Part shown: in pieces, positions 1 to 6,136 of the stretch | How positions within the stretch are numbered: position 1 is the first letter of the stretch | Layout: the number at the start of each line of letters is the position of its first letter | Assembly: GCA_051872535.1 (NCBI GenBank) | Contig: JBJEDY010000074.1 | Coordinates: 1-24,959 of the forward strand | DNA: 24,959 nt | Reading direction: 5' to 3' | DNA from: CAOJBM01 sp051872535 | Lineage (GTDB): Bacteria; Bacillota_I; Bacilli_A; RF39; UBA660 | Program-made: the position numbers and the translations under genes | The notes under the pieces: model-generated | The model's input: only the letters and a program-made list of their open reading frames with translations | Told to the model about the DNA's origin: nothing | Database searches by the model: none

Positions 1-395
1 CTGGAGGAAGTTATACAATACCAGCAGGATATCATAATGGAAGTGGAAAAGTAACCACAACAGGAGCAACTGGAAATATATATATTTATCATAGTAAAAA
101 ACTTACGAATACTGGTCCAGTAACTCACACAAGTGATACAGTAACTTCACCAGTTGATGGAGTTCTTTATCCAATTATGTGTACGAACGGATTATATACA
201 TCAACAGGTGGTATTTATAAATTGTATAAAAATAATACTGAAATAATGAACATTACTACAACTTCGGAAAATATAAATAGTGCAGTTACTCGTGATATAA
301 AAGTAAATGTTAACAAAGGTGATATAATATATGCAACTTTTTATCAATCGTTTGGAAGAACAGATTATTTTGCGTTTGAATTTTTAGGATATTAA
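1..395 (+). CDS. C-terminal part of a surface/secreted beta-rich protein (5' end outside window)
   Basis: The reading frame is open from base 3 to the TAA at 393-395 with no stop, so this is the 3' end of a gene that starts upstream of the window. The first ATG (177) is internal, because about 58 in-frame codons precede it. The visible 130 residues are rich in Thr, Ser, Gly and Asn. They begin with a TIPAGYHNGSGKV-type segment that I recall from secreted proteins of gut Firmicutes and phage-like tail or adhesin proteins, followed by alternating beta-type strands and an aromatic C-terminus (FAFEFLGY). No enzyme motif is visible. The next gene also encodes an exported beta-domain protein, so this may be one of a tandem family. 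A surface role is inferred; the exact function is unknown. Confidence 0.7.
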   Translation, partial: GGSYTIPAGYHNGSGKVTTTGATGNIYIYHSKKLTNTGPVTHTSDTVTSPVDGVLYPIMCTNGLYTSTGGIYKLYKNNTEIMNITTTSENINSAVTRDIKVNVNKGDIIYATFYQSFGRTDYFAFEFLGY

Positions 396-495
396 AATTA
401 TAAAATAAAAAGAGAAAGTTTTATATATTAATTAGATAAATATATTGTGTACATAACCTTTTTAGTTATCTACTTTAAGTTTACCACTACACTAC

Positions 496-520
496 AACTG
501 CATAATAATGCAGTTTTTTT
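496..520 (+). terminator. Rho-independent terminator after the truncated surface gene
   Basis: A perfect 8-bp stem AACTGCAT/ATGCAGTT with the tetraloop AATA spans 496-515 and runs into a T tract at 514-520. It lies 100 bases after the upstream stop and just before the promoter at 525, so it insulates that promoter from read-through. Confidence 0.8.
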
Positions 521-524
521 GTTC

Positions 525-551
525 TTGACAAAGGGTCGGGGGGGGTACAAT
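525..551 (+). promoter_or_regulatory. Sigma-A-type promoter with a G8 tract in its spacer; candidate phase-variable switch
   Basis: A perfect -35 box TTGACA lies at 525-530 and a near-consensus -10 box TACAAT at 546-551. The spacer (531-545) is 15 bases and contains eight consecutive G at 538-545, which is striking in such an AT-rich sequence. The optimal spacer is 17, so gain of two G by slipped-strand mispairing would restore it, and smaller changes would modulate strength. Homopolymer tracts inside promoter spacers are an established phase-variation mechanism (for example Neisseria porA/opc and mycoplasma vlp genes). The boxes and tract are seen directly; switching is inferred. The start codon at 584 is 32 bases after the -10 box. 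Confidence 0.65.
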
Positions 552-583
552 ACCAATAGAAAATAAAGTAAGGTCGTGGTATT

Positions 584-1456
584 GTGCATAAAAAAGTAAA
601 AAACATAATTGTGTTAGTAGTAGTTGTATTACTGCTTTCCACTCTAACAGTAACAGCTGCACTAGTAACAAGTGCCAGTAATATTACTTTTAGTAGTGAT
701 AAAACAGAAAAAACAAATGTTAAAGAAGCATTAGATGATCTATTTAATCAAGTAAATTCAATTTCAAGTAATAGTTTTTCCAATATCGAAGAAGTATATA
801 AAGGATCTATTACTCCAATTAATATTAACGCAAGTACTCCGAACACAGTGACATTTAATGTACCAAAATCTGGAAACTTAATTATTGATATAAACTATGA
901 TGGAGGAGCTCCAGGAGGCAAATATTATCTTATTTCAGCTAGTGCAACTAAATGTGTACCTATTCAAAATGATTTGCCTTTATATAATAGTACATATTAT
1001 ACAGGCTATTTATTAGCTGGAAATGTAATAAAAGGAGATAGTATAACTGTGTCATTTTATGCCTGGAATGATGCAATATCAAGTACATATACTATAAGTG
1101 CTTATATAATTGAAAATGAAGAAGAAAAACAAATTGAAAATGTATATAAGAATACTTTTGTACCAGCCAATATTACTACAGAACCAAAGATAATGAAATT
1201 TACAGCATCAAAAACAGGAAATTTAATTATAGATGTAAATTATGATGGCGGAGGAGTAGCTGGTAAATATCGTCCTTTATTACTCAAAGCAACACATAGT
1301 TTAATAATTCAAAATGATCTACCTATTTTTGGAACTGTTTATTCAGGATATCTGATGTTTGGATTTTGTGAAGAAGGCGAAGAAATAACGATAACACTAG
1401 GTGCATGGAATGATGCGATATCAACAAGTTATACAGTTAATGCTTATATTATATAA
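584..1456 (+). CDS. Exported surface protein with two tandem beta-domain repeats
   Basis: 290 residues. A short basic N-terminus and a long hydrophobic stretch (about residues 7-27) form a signal peptide or membrane anchor. Residues 33-57 (SASNITFSSDKTEKTNVKEALDDL...) match a spacer type I associate with secreted proteins of gut Bacilli (established only from memory). Two copies of a domain of about 105 residues follow (about 66-175 and 182-290). They share VYK, SGNLIIDINYDGG / TGNLIIDVNYDGG, a GKY motif, IQNDLP, a GYL segment and a closing AWNDAIS..YT..AYII. No catalytic motif is seen, so a binding or adhesive beta-sandwich is the best guess. The start is GTG at 584; AAGG at 570-573 is a plausible ribosome site. 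Its expression is probably controlled by the G-tract promoter upstream. Confidence 0.8.
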   Translation: MHKKVKNIIVLVVVVLLLSTLTVTAALVTSASNITFSSDKTEKTNVKEALDDLFNQVNSISSNSFSNIEEVYKGSITPININASTPNTVTFNVPKSGNLIIDINYDGGAPGGKYYLISASATKCVPIQNDLPLYNSTYYTGYLLAGNVIKGDSITVSFYAWNDAISSTYTISAYIIENEEEKQIENVYKNTFVPANITTEPKIMKFTASKTGNLIIDVNYDGGGVAGKYRPLLLKATHSLIIQNDLPIFGTVYSGYLMFGFCEEGEEITITLGAWNDAISTSYTVNAYII

Positions 1457-1464
1457 AACTCTTT

Positions 1465-1501
1465 AAAAATAAGTAATATCTTAAAATATTATTTATTTTT
1501 T
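1465..1501 (+). terminator. Probable AT-only terminator after the repeat surface protein
   Basis: The arms at 1467-1479 and 1486-1498 form a 13-bp stem with one G-T wobble, a short loop and a T-rich end. It contains almost no GC, so its strength is doubtful, but its position right after the stop codon fits a terminator. Confidence 0.45.
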
Positions 1502-1507
1502 AATTTG

Positions 1508-1516
1508 TGGTATAAT
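1508..1516 (+). promoter_or_regulatory. Extended -10 promoter (TGGTATAAT)
   Basis: A consensus TATAAT at 1511-1516 is preceded by TGG at 1508-1510 (extended -10). No good -35 box is visible. It lies 17 bases before the ATG of the ATP-grasp gene and probably starts the cluster 1534-5265. Confidence 0.55.
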
Positions 1517-1533
1517 CTTAATAGGGTGATAGT

Positions 1534-2532
1534 ATGGGCAAAATCAAATATCTTTTTACTAGAATAGCTAACATGAACTATAAGCAAATGTTTACGACAA
1601 TAAATGATATACATGAAAAAACAAATAAAAATAGATTATATTTATTTTTTGATATTATAAATTGTGGAATAAAATATGAAGCAGGATATATGGATTACAA
1701 ACTATTTGAAATGTATAATTTAAATAATGCCCAAAGAAAAACTATTATTACTAGAGGTATTAATAATCAAATTATAAAAAAATATAATAATCCAGATTAT
1801 ACCAAATATTTTTCAAATAAAATTCTTTTTAATAAAAAATTTAATAAATACTTATTAAGAGATTGGATGGAGGTAGATGAAAATAATTTTGAATTATTTA
1901 AAACTTTTACTAATAAACATCCAAATATAATAGTAAAACCAGTATCAGGATCATGTGGACAAAATGTTGAAATAATTAAAGTAAATAATAAGAATGTTAA
2001 AAAAGTTTATGAAAATATTTTGTCAACAAAAAGAAATCTTGTAGAAGAAGTTGCTACTCAATGTAAAGAAATTGCCAGTATTTATCCTGATTCAATTAAT
2101 ACTCTTCGTATTGTAACTTTAAATGGCCACATTGTTGTTGCCTTCTTACGTATTGGAAATAATCACAACGTTGTTGATAATTTTAATCATGGTGGTATGG
2201 TAGCACCAATTAATATATCAACTGGTATTATTGACTACTTAGCTATTGATAAACAAGGAAATCTATATGAGAAGCATCCTTTGACAAATGAATCTATCTT
2301 ATGGTTTCAAGTTCCAAAATGGCCAAGAATAAAAAGATTTGTTGAAAATGTAGCCAAAGAAATACCAGAAGTAGGTTATGTTGGATGGGATGTATCTTTA
2401 AATAAAGATCCATTCTTAATTGAAGGTAACGAATTTCCAGGTCATGATGTATATCAATTACCACCACATCGCAGTGATGGAATAGGATTATTACCAGTAT
2501 TTGAACGTGCAATGAAAGGAGAACAAAAATGA
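1534..2532 (+). CDS. Sugar-transfer-associated ATP-grasp family protein
   Basis: 332 residues. The central and C-terminal parts look like the ATP-grasp family found in capsule and exopolysaccharide loci (ATPgrasp_ST type). VKPVSGSCGQNV at about 134-145 corresponds to the nucleotide-binding Lys and flexible loop. LVEEVATQ at 169-176 provides the hinge acidic residues. SINTLRIVTL (187-196) is the typical N..R strand. GYVGWDVSL (281-289) and FLIEGNEFPG (294-303) carry the metal-binding Asp286, Glu297 and Asn299. ATP-dependent ligation of an acid to an amine or thiol is known for the superfamily; the substrate here is unknown. The ATG at 1534 follows an AGGGTGAT ribosome site. Its TGA stop overlaps the rpiB start (ATGA), implying translational coupling. 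Confidence 0.8.
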   Translation: MGKIKYLFTRIANMNYKQMFTTINDIHEKTNKNRLYLFFDIINCGIKYEAGYMDYKLFEMYNLNNAQRKTIITRGINNQIIKKYNNPDYTKYFSNKILFNKKFNKYLLRDWMEVDENNFELFKTFTNKHPNIIVKPVSGSCGQNVEIIKVNNKNVKKVYENILSTKRNLVEEVATQCKEIASIYPDSINTLRIVTLNGHIVVAFLRIGNNHNVVDNFNHGGMVAPINISTGIIDYLAIDKQGNLYEKHPLTNESILWFQVPKWPRIKRFVENVAKEIPEVGYVGWDVSLNKDPFLIEGNEFPGHDVYQLPPHRSDGIGLLPVFERAMKGEQK

Positions 2533-2978
2533 AAATATTAATAGGAGCAGACCATCGTGGGAATGAAATAAAAGAAAAATTATCTAATGAATTAAATAAA
2601 GAAGGCTATGAAGTAATTCTTTCTTCTCTTCCTAATAGTACAGATGACGATTATGTTGATTTTGCTATTGATATTTGCATGAAAATGCAAAAAGACGATA
2701 TCGGAATCTTAATCTGTGGTAATGGTATTGGAATGTCAATAATTGCTAATAAAGTAAAAGGAATAAGATGTGCAAGAGTTGTATCTGAAGATGATGCTAA
2801 GAAAGCCAAAGAACATAATGGTGCCAATGCTCTAGCTTTAGGAGCAGATTTGGGTTTTGATAAAATTATTAGTATTGTTAATGCCTTTTTAGAAACACCA
2901 TCTATTTCTGAAAAAAGACATTTAAGAAGAATAGAAAAAATCATAAATTATGAAAACGGAGCATACAATGAATTATAA
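2529..2978 (+). CDS. rpiB: Ribose-5-phosphate isomerase B (RpiB/LacAB family)
   Basis: 149 residues, the normal size for RpiB. It interconverts ribose 5-phosphate and ribulose 5-phosphate in the non-oxidative pentose phosphate pathway, in the cytoplasm. The N-terminal ADHRG (residues 7-11) supplies the Asp-His pair. ICGNGIGMSIIANK (62-75) contains the catalytic Cys63 and the phosphate-binding loop. EHNGANALALGA (about 95-106) carries the catalytic His. Galactose-6-phosphate isomerase subunits share this fold, but a single copy with the catalytic Cys supports RpiB. The start overlaps the preceding stop by four bases. In Bacillus rpiB lies upstream of the atp operon and DUF1146; here DUF1146 follows directly. 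Confidence 0.92.
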   Translation: MKILIGADHRGNEIKEKLSNELNKEGYEVILSSLPNSTDDDYVDFAIDICMKMQKDDIGILICGNGIGMSIIANKVKGIRCARVVSEDDAKKAKEHNGANALALGADLGFDKIISIVNAFLETPSISEKRHLRRIEKIINYENGAYNEL

Positions 2979-3165
2979 AGTATACATTTATATAATATGT
3001 TTTTTACTAACATCATTTGCTTTAAGTGGATTAAACTTTGATAATTTTATGAAAAAGAATAAAACAACTGAAGCAAGAGTTCTAGTAATTTTATTAACAT
3101 GTGCAATAGGTTATCTAGCAACTAACTTTATAATTGATTTTATTGAAGTTAGCAAGATTTTATAG
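2968..3165 (+). CDS. DUF1146 (YwzB-like) small integral membrane protein
   Basis: 65 residues from the ATG at 2968. This start has a GGAG ribosome site at 2958-2961 with six-base spacing; an in-frame ATG at 2950 lacks one. Two hydrophobic helices (about residues 5-22 and 38-58) flank a short basic loop (FDNFMKKNKTTEARVL). This is the layout of the DUF1146/YwzB family, which in Bacillus lies between the ATP synthase genes and murAA-spoIID. Its function is not established. It overlaps rpiB by 11 bases, and its stop TAG sits inside the ribosome site of spoIID, so the three genes are probably one transcript. Confidence 0.75.
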   Translation: MNYKVYIYIICFLLTSFALSGLNFDNFMKKNKTTEARVLVILLTCAIGYLATNFIIDFIEVSKIL

Positions 3166-3173
3166 GAGAAACA

Positions 3174-4055
3174 ATGACTAAAAAAATACTAATTATTATT
3201 ATAGTAGTATTAATTCCAATTTACATAATTAGTTTTCCATCGAAAACTAATTTTATTATGTCAAAAGATATAACTAAACCAATTTATGTAACTTATAATG
3301 ATACTAAGTTAAAATTAGATGATTATGTTTATCATGTAGTAGCAGCAGAAATACCAATATCTTTTAATGAAGAAGCAATAAAAGCTCAAATTCTTGCTAC
3401 AAGAACTTTTACATATAACAAAATATATACTAATCCTGATTATGTATTTGATTCTAATGATCAAGCATTTAATACCGAAGAAGAAATACAAAAAAAATGG
3501 AGCATAAATTATGAAAATTATAAAAATAAACTATTAAACTTAATAATAAGTACTAAAGATGAAATAATAACATATGAGAATAAGCCTATAAAAGCTTATT
3601 ACTTCTCAATGAGTAATGGATATACATCTGATGTTTTAAGTGTATTTGGAACAAATGAAGAATACTTAAAGTCAGTACCTTCTATAGAAAATAATGTTCC
3701 TAATTATCAAGTAACAAGTTATTATAAAGAAACAGATATAGCATCAAAATTAAATACAACAACACCTCTTATAATTGAAAATATAAATCGTGACTCTAGT
3801 AATCGTGTAACAACAATTACAATAAATAATCACAAGTATAAAGGTACAGAGATAAGAAAAATACTTGGACTTCGATCAACGGATTTTAATATAAGTATCA
3901 GTAATGATTATGTAACGATAATAACTACTGGGTATGGACATGGTGTTGGAATGAGTCAATATGGAGCTAATGAACTAGCTAAAACCGGATCTTCTTATCA
4001 AGAAATAATTAAAAAATATTATACTAATACTGAAATAAAAAAAATTAATGAATAA
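3174..4055 (+). CDS. spoIID: SpoIID-like lytic transglycosylase (SpoIID/LytB domain)
   Basis: 293 residues. One N-terminal membrane helix (about 4-21) is followed by an extracytoplasmic SpoIID domain. The signature AAEIP.SFNEEAIKAQILATRTF (57-79) contains the Glu corresponding to the catalytic Glu of B. subtilis SpoIID (here Glu59). The C-terminal GYGHGVGMSQYGA (253-265) is the second hallmark. SpoIID cleaves denuded glycan strands of peptidoglycan to drive engulfment in endospore formers; LytB-type relatives in non-sporulating species also exist. The adjacent SpoIIQ-like gene makes a sporulation role the better reading. An AGGAG site precedes the ATG. Confidence 0.88.
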   Translation: MTKKILIIIIVVLIPIYIISFPSKTNFIMSKDITKPIYVTYNDTKLKLDDYVYHVVAAEIPISFNEEAIKAQILATRTFTYNKIYTNPDYVFDSNDQAFNTEEEIQKKWSINYENYKNKLLNLIISTKDEIITYENKPIKAYYFSMSNGYTSDVLSVFGTNEEYLKSVPSIENNVPNYQVTSYYKETDIASKLNTTTPLIIENINRDSSNRVTTITINNHKYKGTEIRKILGLRSTDFNISISNDYVTIITTGYGHGVGMSQYGANELAKTGSSYQEIIKKYYTNTEIKKINE

Positions 4056-4100
4056 TATCTAATTTTTCGCTCACACTTAGTAATAAGAAGGGTGATTAAA

Positions 4101-4730
4101 TTGAAAAGAAGAAGACTAAAAATGTGGGTAAAACCAACAATAGCAGTATTTACACTAATGATAATAGCCATTGGATTAACAAGTTATATTGCAACATCAG
4201 GAACAGATAGTAGTTTGAATAATAACTATACTATTAAAGCTTTAATTGATGATGCAAAACCTGTTGTTAAAGAAGAAGTCAATATTGTAAAACCATTTAC
4301 TTCTGAAAAAGTATCAATTAGTAAAAACTATTATAATAAAGACGATGATGAAAAGAAACAACAAGAATCTTTAATCTATTATGAAAATATCTATATACAA
4401 AATACTGGTATTCTCTATTCATCTGATGAAGAATTCGATGTTATAAGTGTAGCAGATGGTGTAGTTAAAAATATTAAAGAAGATAAAATTCTTGGAAATA
4501 TAATTGAAGTAGAAAATAATTCAGCATTAACTACAATATATCAAAGTGTAAATCAAGTAGCTGTAAAAGTTGGGGATCAAGTATCAAAAGGTACAAAAAT
4601 AGCTACAAGTGGTAATAATAAACTATCTAATGAAAAAGATAATTGTTTATTATTTCAAGTATATATCAATGGAAATGTTACAAATCCAGAAACTATATAT
4701 GGTATGGACATTAACACTTTAAATGAATAA
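4101..4730 (+). CDS. spoIIQ: SpoIIQ-like membrane protein with degenerate M23/LytM domain
   Basis: 209 residues from TTG at 4101. That start fits the AGAAGGGTG ribosome site at 4087-4094 better than the in-frame GTG at 4092, which lies inside the site. A basic N-terminus and a membrane helix (about 13-32) precede an acidic linker and an M23-like beta domain (about 98-197). The M23 zinc ligands are missing: H-x-G-x-D is NTGIL (101-105) and the later HLHF is CLLF (182-185). The VKVGDQVSKGTKIA strand is kept. SpoIIQ is the forespore half of the SpoIIQ-SpoIIIAH channel and zipper that acts during engulfment, and B. subtilis SpoIIQ is also catalytically inactive. The spoIID neighbour supports the name; a generic pseudo-M23 protein is the alternative. 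Confidence 0.75.
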   Translation: MKRRRLKMWVKPTIAVFTLMIIAIGLTSYIATSGTDSSLNNNYTIKALIDDAKPVVKEEVNIVKPFTSEKVSISKNYYNKDDDEKKQQESLIYYENIYIQNTGILYSSDEEFDVISVADGVVKNIKEDKILGNIIEVENNSALTTIYQSVNQVAVKVGDQVSKGTKIATSGNNKLSNEKDNCLLFQVYINGNVTNPETIYGMDINTLNE

Positions 4731-5265
4731 GACTAAAAATATATGTATTTACTTTCAAAATAATAAGCTTGTTTATTGTATTAATAATGAATTTGGAATA
4801 GCAAATTTTAAAAGTATTAAAAATAATCAAATCATAAATATTGAGTTATTTACTAATGAGTTTTCAAATTTTATTCGAAATAATGGTATTAATAATAACT
4901 TATTTGGTGATACAATTTACTATTTATCTACAACTGATAGTATATTAGAATTATCTTTTATTAAAGAAATGCTTCATCGTTTTAGTTTTAAAAATACTAT
5001 TATTGTTGATATTTTAGAAGTATTAAAAGAAAACTCTTATATCTTGGTATTTAAGAAAAATTATTTATTATTAAATAATGGTGAAAAGTACATAATCCCA
5101 AAAATCTATAACAACATATTAATTGATATTTTAAACAAAATAGAATATCAAAAGATTTATGTAGTAGGTGATTTCAATATTTTTAATAATATTAATAATG
5201 TTTATAGTATCTATACTCCAAAAGATTTCTTATTAACAAAGTTAAGAGAATATCTGCATATATAG
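4723..5265 (+). CDS. Unknown 180-residue protein coupled to the spoIIQ-like gene
   Basis: 180 residues, not recognised. It overlaps the spoIIQ-like gene by eight bases (ATGAATAA), a strong sign of translational coupling and of a linked role. The composition is Asn/Ile-rich, with alternating beta strands and amphipathic helices and no membrane helix or signal peptide, so it is probably cytoplasmic. The start (ICIYFQNNKLVYCIN) and the late VVGDFNIFNNI loosely resemble strand patterns of actin-like ATPase folds. Mbl/MreB genes lie near spoIIQ in Bacillus, but no phosphate-binding loops are visible, so that resemblance is only a suggestion. Confidence 0.65.
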   Translation: MNKTKNICIYFQNNKLVYCINNEFGIANFKSIKNNQIINIELFTNEFSNFIRNNGINNNLFGDTIYYLSTTDSILELSFIKEMLHRFSFKNTIIVDILEVLKENSYILVFKKNYLLLNNGEKYIIPKIYNNILIDILNKIEYQKIYVVGDFNIFNNINNVYSIYTPKDFLLTKLREYLHI

Positions 5266-5285
5266 ATACTTTTTTTTGTCAATAC

Positions 5286-5315
5286 TTGTTGAAATATTAG
5301 ATTTTATGATATAAT
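5286..5315 (+). promoter_or_regulatory. Promoter of hpf
   Basis: Consensus TATAAT at 5310-5315 is preceded by TGA (extended -10), with a weak -35 box TTGTTG at 5286-5291 and an 18-base spacer. The hpf start codon is 21 bases further on. Confidence 0.6.
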
Positions 5316-5335
5316 TTAGTTGGAGGATGATGAGA

Positions 5336-5872
5336 ATGAAAATCACAATTCGTGGTAATAAAACAGATATTACCGAAGCAATGAAATCACACATTGAGTC
5401 AAAATTATCAAAATTAGATAAGTATTTTGAAACTCCAGAAGATATAAAGACAAATGTGTTAGTAAAGGTTAAGGACTTACAACAAATAGTAGAAGTAACA
5501 GTTTTAACAACAAGATTTACACTAAGAGCAGAAGAATCACATGAAGATTTTTATGCAGCAGTAGACTTAGTTATCGATAAATTAGAAAGACAAATAAGAA
5601 AAAATAAAACTAGATTAAATAATAAATATAAAGGTGTTGACTATACTGAGTTTAATTTCGATTATGAATTATCAAATTCAGAAGAAGAAGATAATTCAAA
5701 AATTGTTAAGAGAAAGAATATTAGTATGAAACCAATGGATGAAGAAGAAGCAATTCTTCAAGCAGAATTATTAAATCATGATTTCTTTGTATTTAAGAAT
5801 GTTGATGAAGAATGTGTATCTGTAATCTACAAAAGAAAAGATTGTAATTACGGGATTATTAATGTAAAATAG
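5336..5872 (+). CDS. hpf: Long-form ribosome hibernation promoting factor (HPF)
   Basis: 178 residues from ATG at 5336, which is nine bases after a GGAGG site (5322-5326); the in-frame ATGs at 5327 and 5330 are too close to it. The N-terminal domain (about 1-95: MKITIRGNKTDITEAMKSHIESKL..., AEESHEDFYAAVDLVIDKLERQIRK) is the ribosome-binding YfiA/RaiA fold. An acidic linker leads to the C-terminal dimerisation domain (about 124-178: KPMDEEEAILQAELLNHDFFVFKN...VIYKRKDCNYGII). The two-domain length marks the long form, which brings 70S ribosomes together as inactive 100S dimers in stationary phase. hpf next to secA matches Bacillus gene order (yvyD-secA). Confidence 0.93.
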   Translation: MKITIRGNKTDITEAMKSHIESKLSKLDKYFETPEDIKTNVLVKVKDLQQIVEVTVLTTRFTLRAEESHEDFYAAVDLVIDKLERQIRKNKTRLNNKYKGVDYTEFNFDYELSNSEEEDNSKIVKRKNISMKPMDEEEAILQAELLNHDFFVFKNVDEECVSVIYKRKDCNYGIINVK

Positions 5873-5897
5873 ATAAACAAGTAGTTTATCTTTTTTT
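5871..5897 (+). terminator. Rho-independent terminator of hpf
   Basis: Perfect stem AGATAAAC/GTTTATCT (5871-5878 and 5884-5891) with loop AAGTA, followed by TTTTTT. The stem begins within the hpf stop codon. Confidence 0.8.
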
Positions 5898-6136
5898 ATG
5901 TAAAAAAGTCTCTTTTGTATAAAAATTAAGTTTTGCAATTAGAGAAAAAAAACACTATGAACAAAATTTTATTCCTATTTAATGAAATGATATTTTTGTT
6001 GAATAACAAACTTTTTAATAAAAAAAGAAGCAAAATAACAAAAAAGATACAATAAAAAAGGCTATAGTGCTAATAAAATATAGATATTAACTAAATATTT
6101 ATGTTATAATAATCAATATCGGGAGGAATACACATT
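5898..6136 (+). promoter_or_regulatory. secA leader region with extended -10 promoter
   Basis: The 239 bases between the hpf terminator and secA have no open reading frame of note. TGTTATAAT at 6102-6110 is an extended -10 promoter, 26 bases before the ATG, and GGGAGG at 6121-6126 is the ribosome site. A small TTTGTT/AACAAA hairpin lies near 5995. I see no recognisable riboswitch or secM-like leader peptide in the A/T-rich remainder. Confidence 0.5.

Noticed and set aside
177..395. ATG 177 as the start of a 72-residue gene
   Set aside because: The frame is open upstream to base 3 with protein-like content, so this ATG is internal to a gene cut by the window edge.
2651..2944. 97-residue minus-strand open frame opposite rpiB
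   Set aside because: It lies wholly inside a clear gene, has no ribosome site, and its composition mirrors the rpiB codons.
5898..6101. Riboswitch or secretion-sensing leader before secA
   Set aside because: The region is A/T-rich with only a tiny hairpin, and no leader peptide or known aptamer core was visible.
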